Position numbers and translations under genes: made by a program. From positions 16,346 through 52,505 of the forward strand of contig QIAH01000303.1 in the NCBI GenBank assembly GCA_003225465.1: DNA of 36,160 bases. Direction: 5' to 3'. The notes under the pieces are model-generated. The model had not been told where the DNA came from. It made no database searches and saw only the letters and a program-made list of their open reading frames with translations. Shown here one piece after another: positions 35,732 to 36,160 of the stretch. Origin of the DNA: Acidobacteriota bacterium (GTDB taxonomy: Bacteria; Acidobacteriota; Terriglobia; Terriglobales; Acidobacteriaceae). Each line of letters opens with the position of its first letter. Position 1 is the first letter of the stretch.

Positions 35732-35840
35732 CCGCAAGACGCGGCAACTTCAGTATGGGCCGCGGTGGTTGCGCCGGCGGACGAGGTCAACGGACAGTTA
35801 TTGCGAGAACTGCCACATGGGAAAAATAGTTCCAGGTGAT
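35732..35840 (+). repeat. Tandem direct repeat copy 2 (SDR C-terminal segment)
   Basis: 'ccgcaagacgcggcaacttcagtatgggccgcggtggttgcgccggcggacgaggtc...gttccaggtgat'. Confidence 0.88.
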
Positions 35841-35977
35841 GTGACTATTGCCGCGGTCAGCGAAGGTGTGCGCAGTTATGCTCTTGACCCGAAAAACGCC
35901 GAGGCACTCTGGAAGAAAGGCGAAGAAATGGTCGCAGAATCGTTCCAACTCTCTCGACAGAAGTGATGAGGAGGGAG

Positions 35978-36156
35978 TGCAGTTGCGGCTCAGGCTGAAA
36001 GAACAGGAATGCAATATTCCGATCATCTTCATCACGGCTCTTGGGGATGCGAGGATGAGAATTCGAGCGATGAGAGAAGGTGCGGTCGAGTTCCTTGCAA
36101 AACCGTTCGATCATCACCTGTTGCTCAAAAGGGTCCGTGCTGCACTTGAGATGTGA
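35978..36156 (+). pseudogene. Truncated receiver-domain fragment, near-identical inverted copy of 6626-~6805
   Basis: 'LRLRLKEQECNIPIIFITALGDARMRIRAMREGAVEFLAKPFDHHLLLKRVRAALEM' vs 'LQARLKQEGCNVPIIFITAHGDARMRIRAMREGAVEFLAKPFDHHLLLKRVRAALDM'. Lacks the N-terminal half with the phospho-accepting Asp. Confidence 0.88.
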
Positions 36157-36160
36157 GCAA

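Larger units (their letters stand above)
35609..35966 (+). pseudogene. Degenerate C-terminal remnant(s) of another SDR, with part duplicated in tandem
   Basis: With frame corrections reads 'PQ(G/D)AATSVWAAVVAPA(Y/D)EV(G/N)GQYCENCH(V/M)GKIVP(D/G)D' twice, then 'VTIAAVSEGVRSYALDPKNAEALWKKGEEMVAESF', a typical SDR C-terminus. Confidence 0.75.

Noticed and set aside
1-36160. CRISPR arrays, tRNA/rRNA genes, IS elements or prophage genes
   Set aside because: No regularly spaced short repeats, no recognisable tRNA/rRNA, and no transposase, integrase or phage protein signatures were seen.

Overview
The window looks like an Acidobacteria-type soil-bacterium chromosome segment (taxonomy is inference). 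It is organised around aerobic respiration and its regulation.

Left part, minus strand: (i) a signalling block with a remnant of a beta-propeller histidine kinase, a full-length Reg_prop/Y_Y_Y/PAS histidine kinase, a secreted lectin/GH16-like lipoprotein overlapping the kinase start, a sigma54 activator without a receiver, a stand-alone receiver and a FixJ/NarL-type regulator; (ii) an NDH-2 / 2-hydroxyacid dehydrogenase / PoxB-like operon.

Centre, plus strand: a single large operon coxB-ctaD-ctaE-(membrane protein)-diheme cyt c-Rieske-cyt b/c fusion-ctaG-ctaB-peroxiredoxin-like. It is followed by a minus-strand cytochrome bd operon with an apparently disrupted cydA and an unlisted 40-aa DUF2474-like ORF.

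Right part: an accessory catabolic region with YcaC-like isochorismatase, YtcJ-like amidohydrolase, XapX, a VOC-like protein with an in-frame stop, an alginate-export-type porin, an alpha/beta hydrolase, a YoaK-type protein, TetR, an SDR and a 6PGDH-like protein. It contains several rearrangement scars.

Main non-obvious signal: two divergent intergenic regions (poxB/cox and cyd/ycaC) each carry sigma54 -24/-12-like promoters facing outward in both directions, with a central cluster of TGACAC/GTGTCA elements between them, and a sigma54 activator gene lies in the same window. This suggests a sigma54-controlled respiratory switch. All calls are by eye from sequence and ORF translations; no searches were run.
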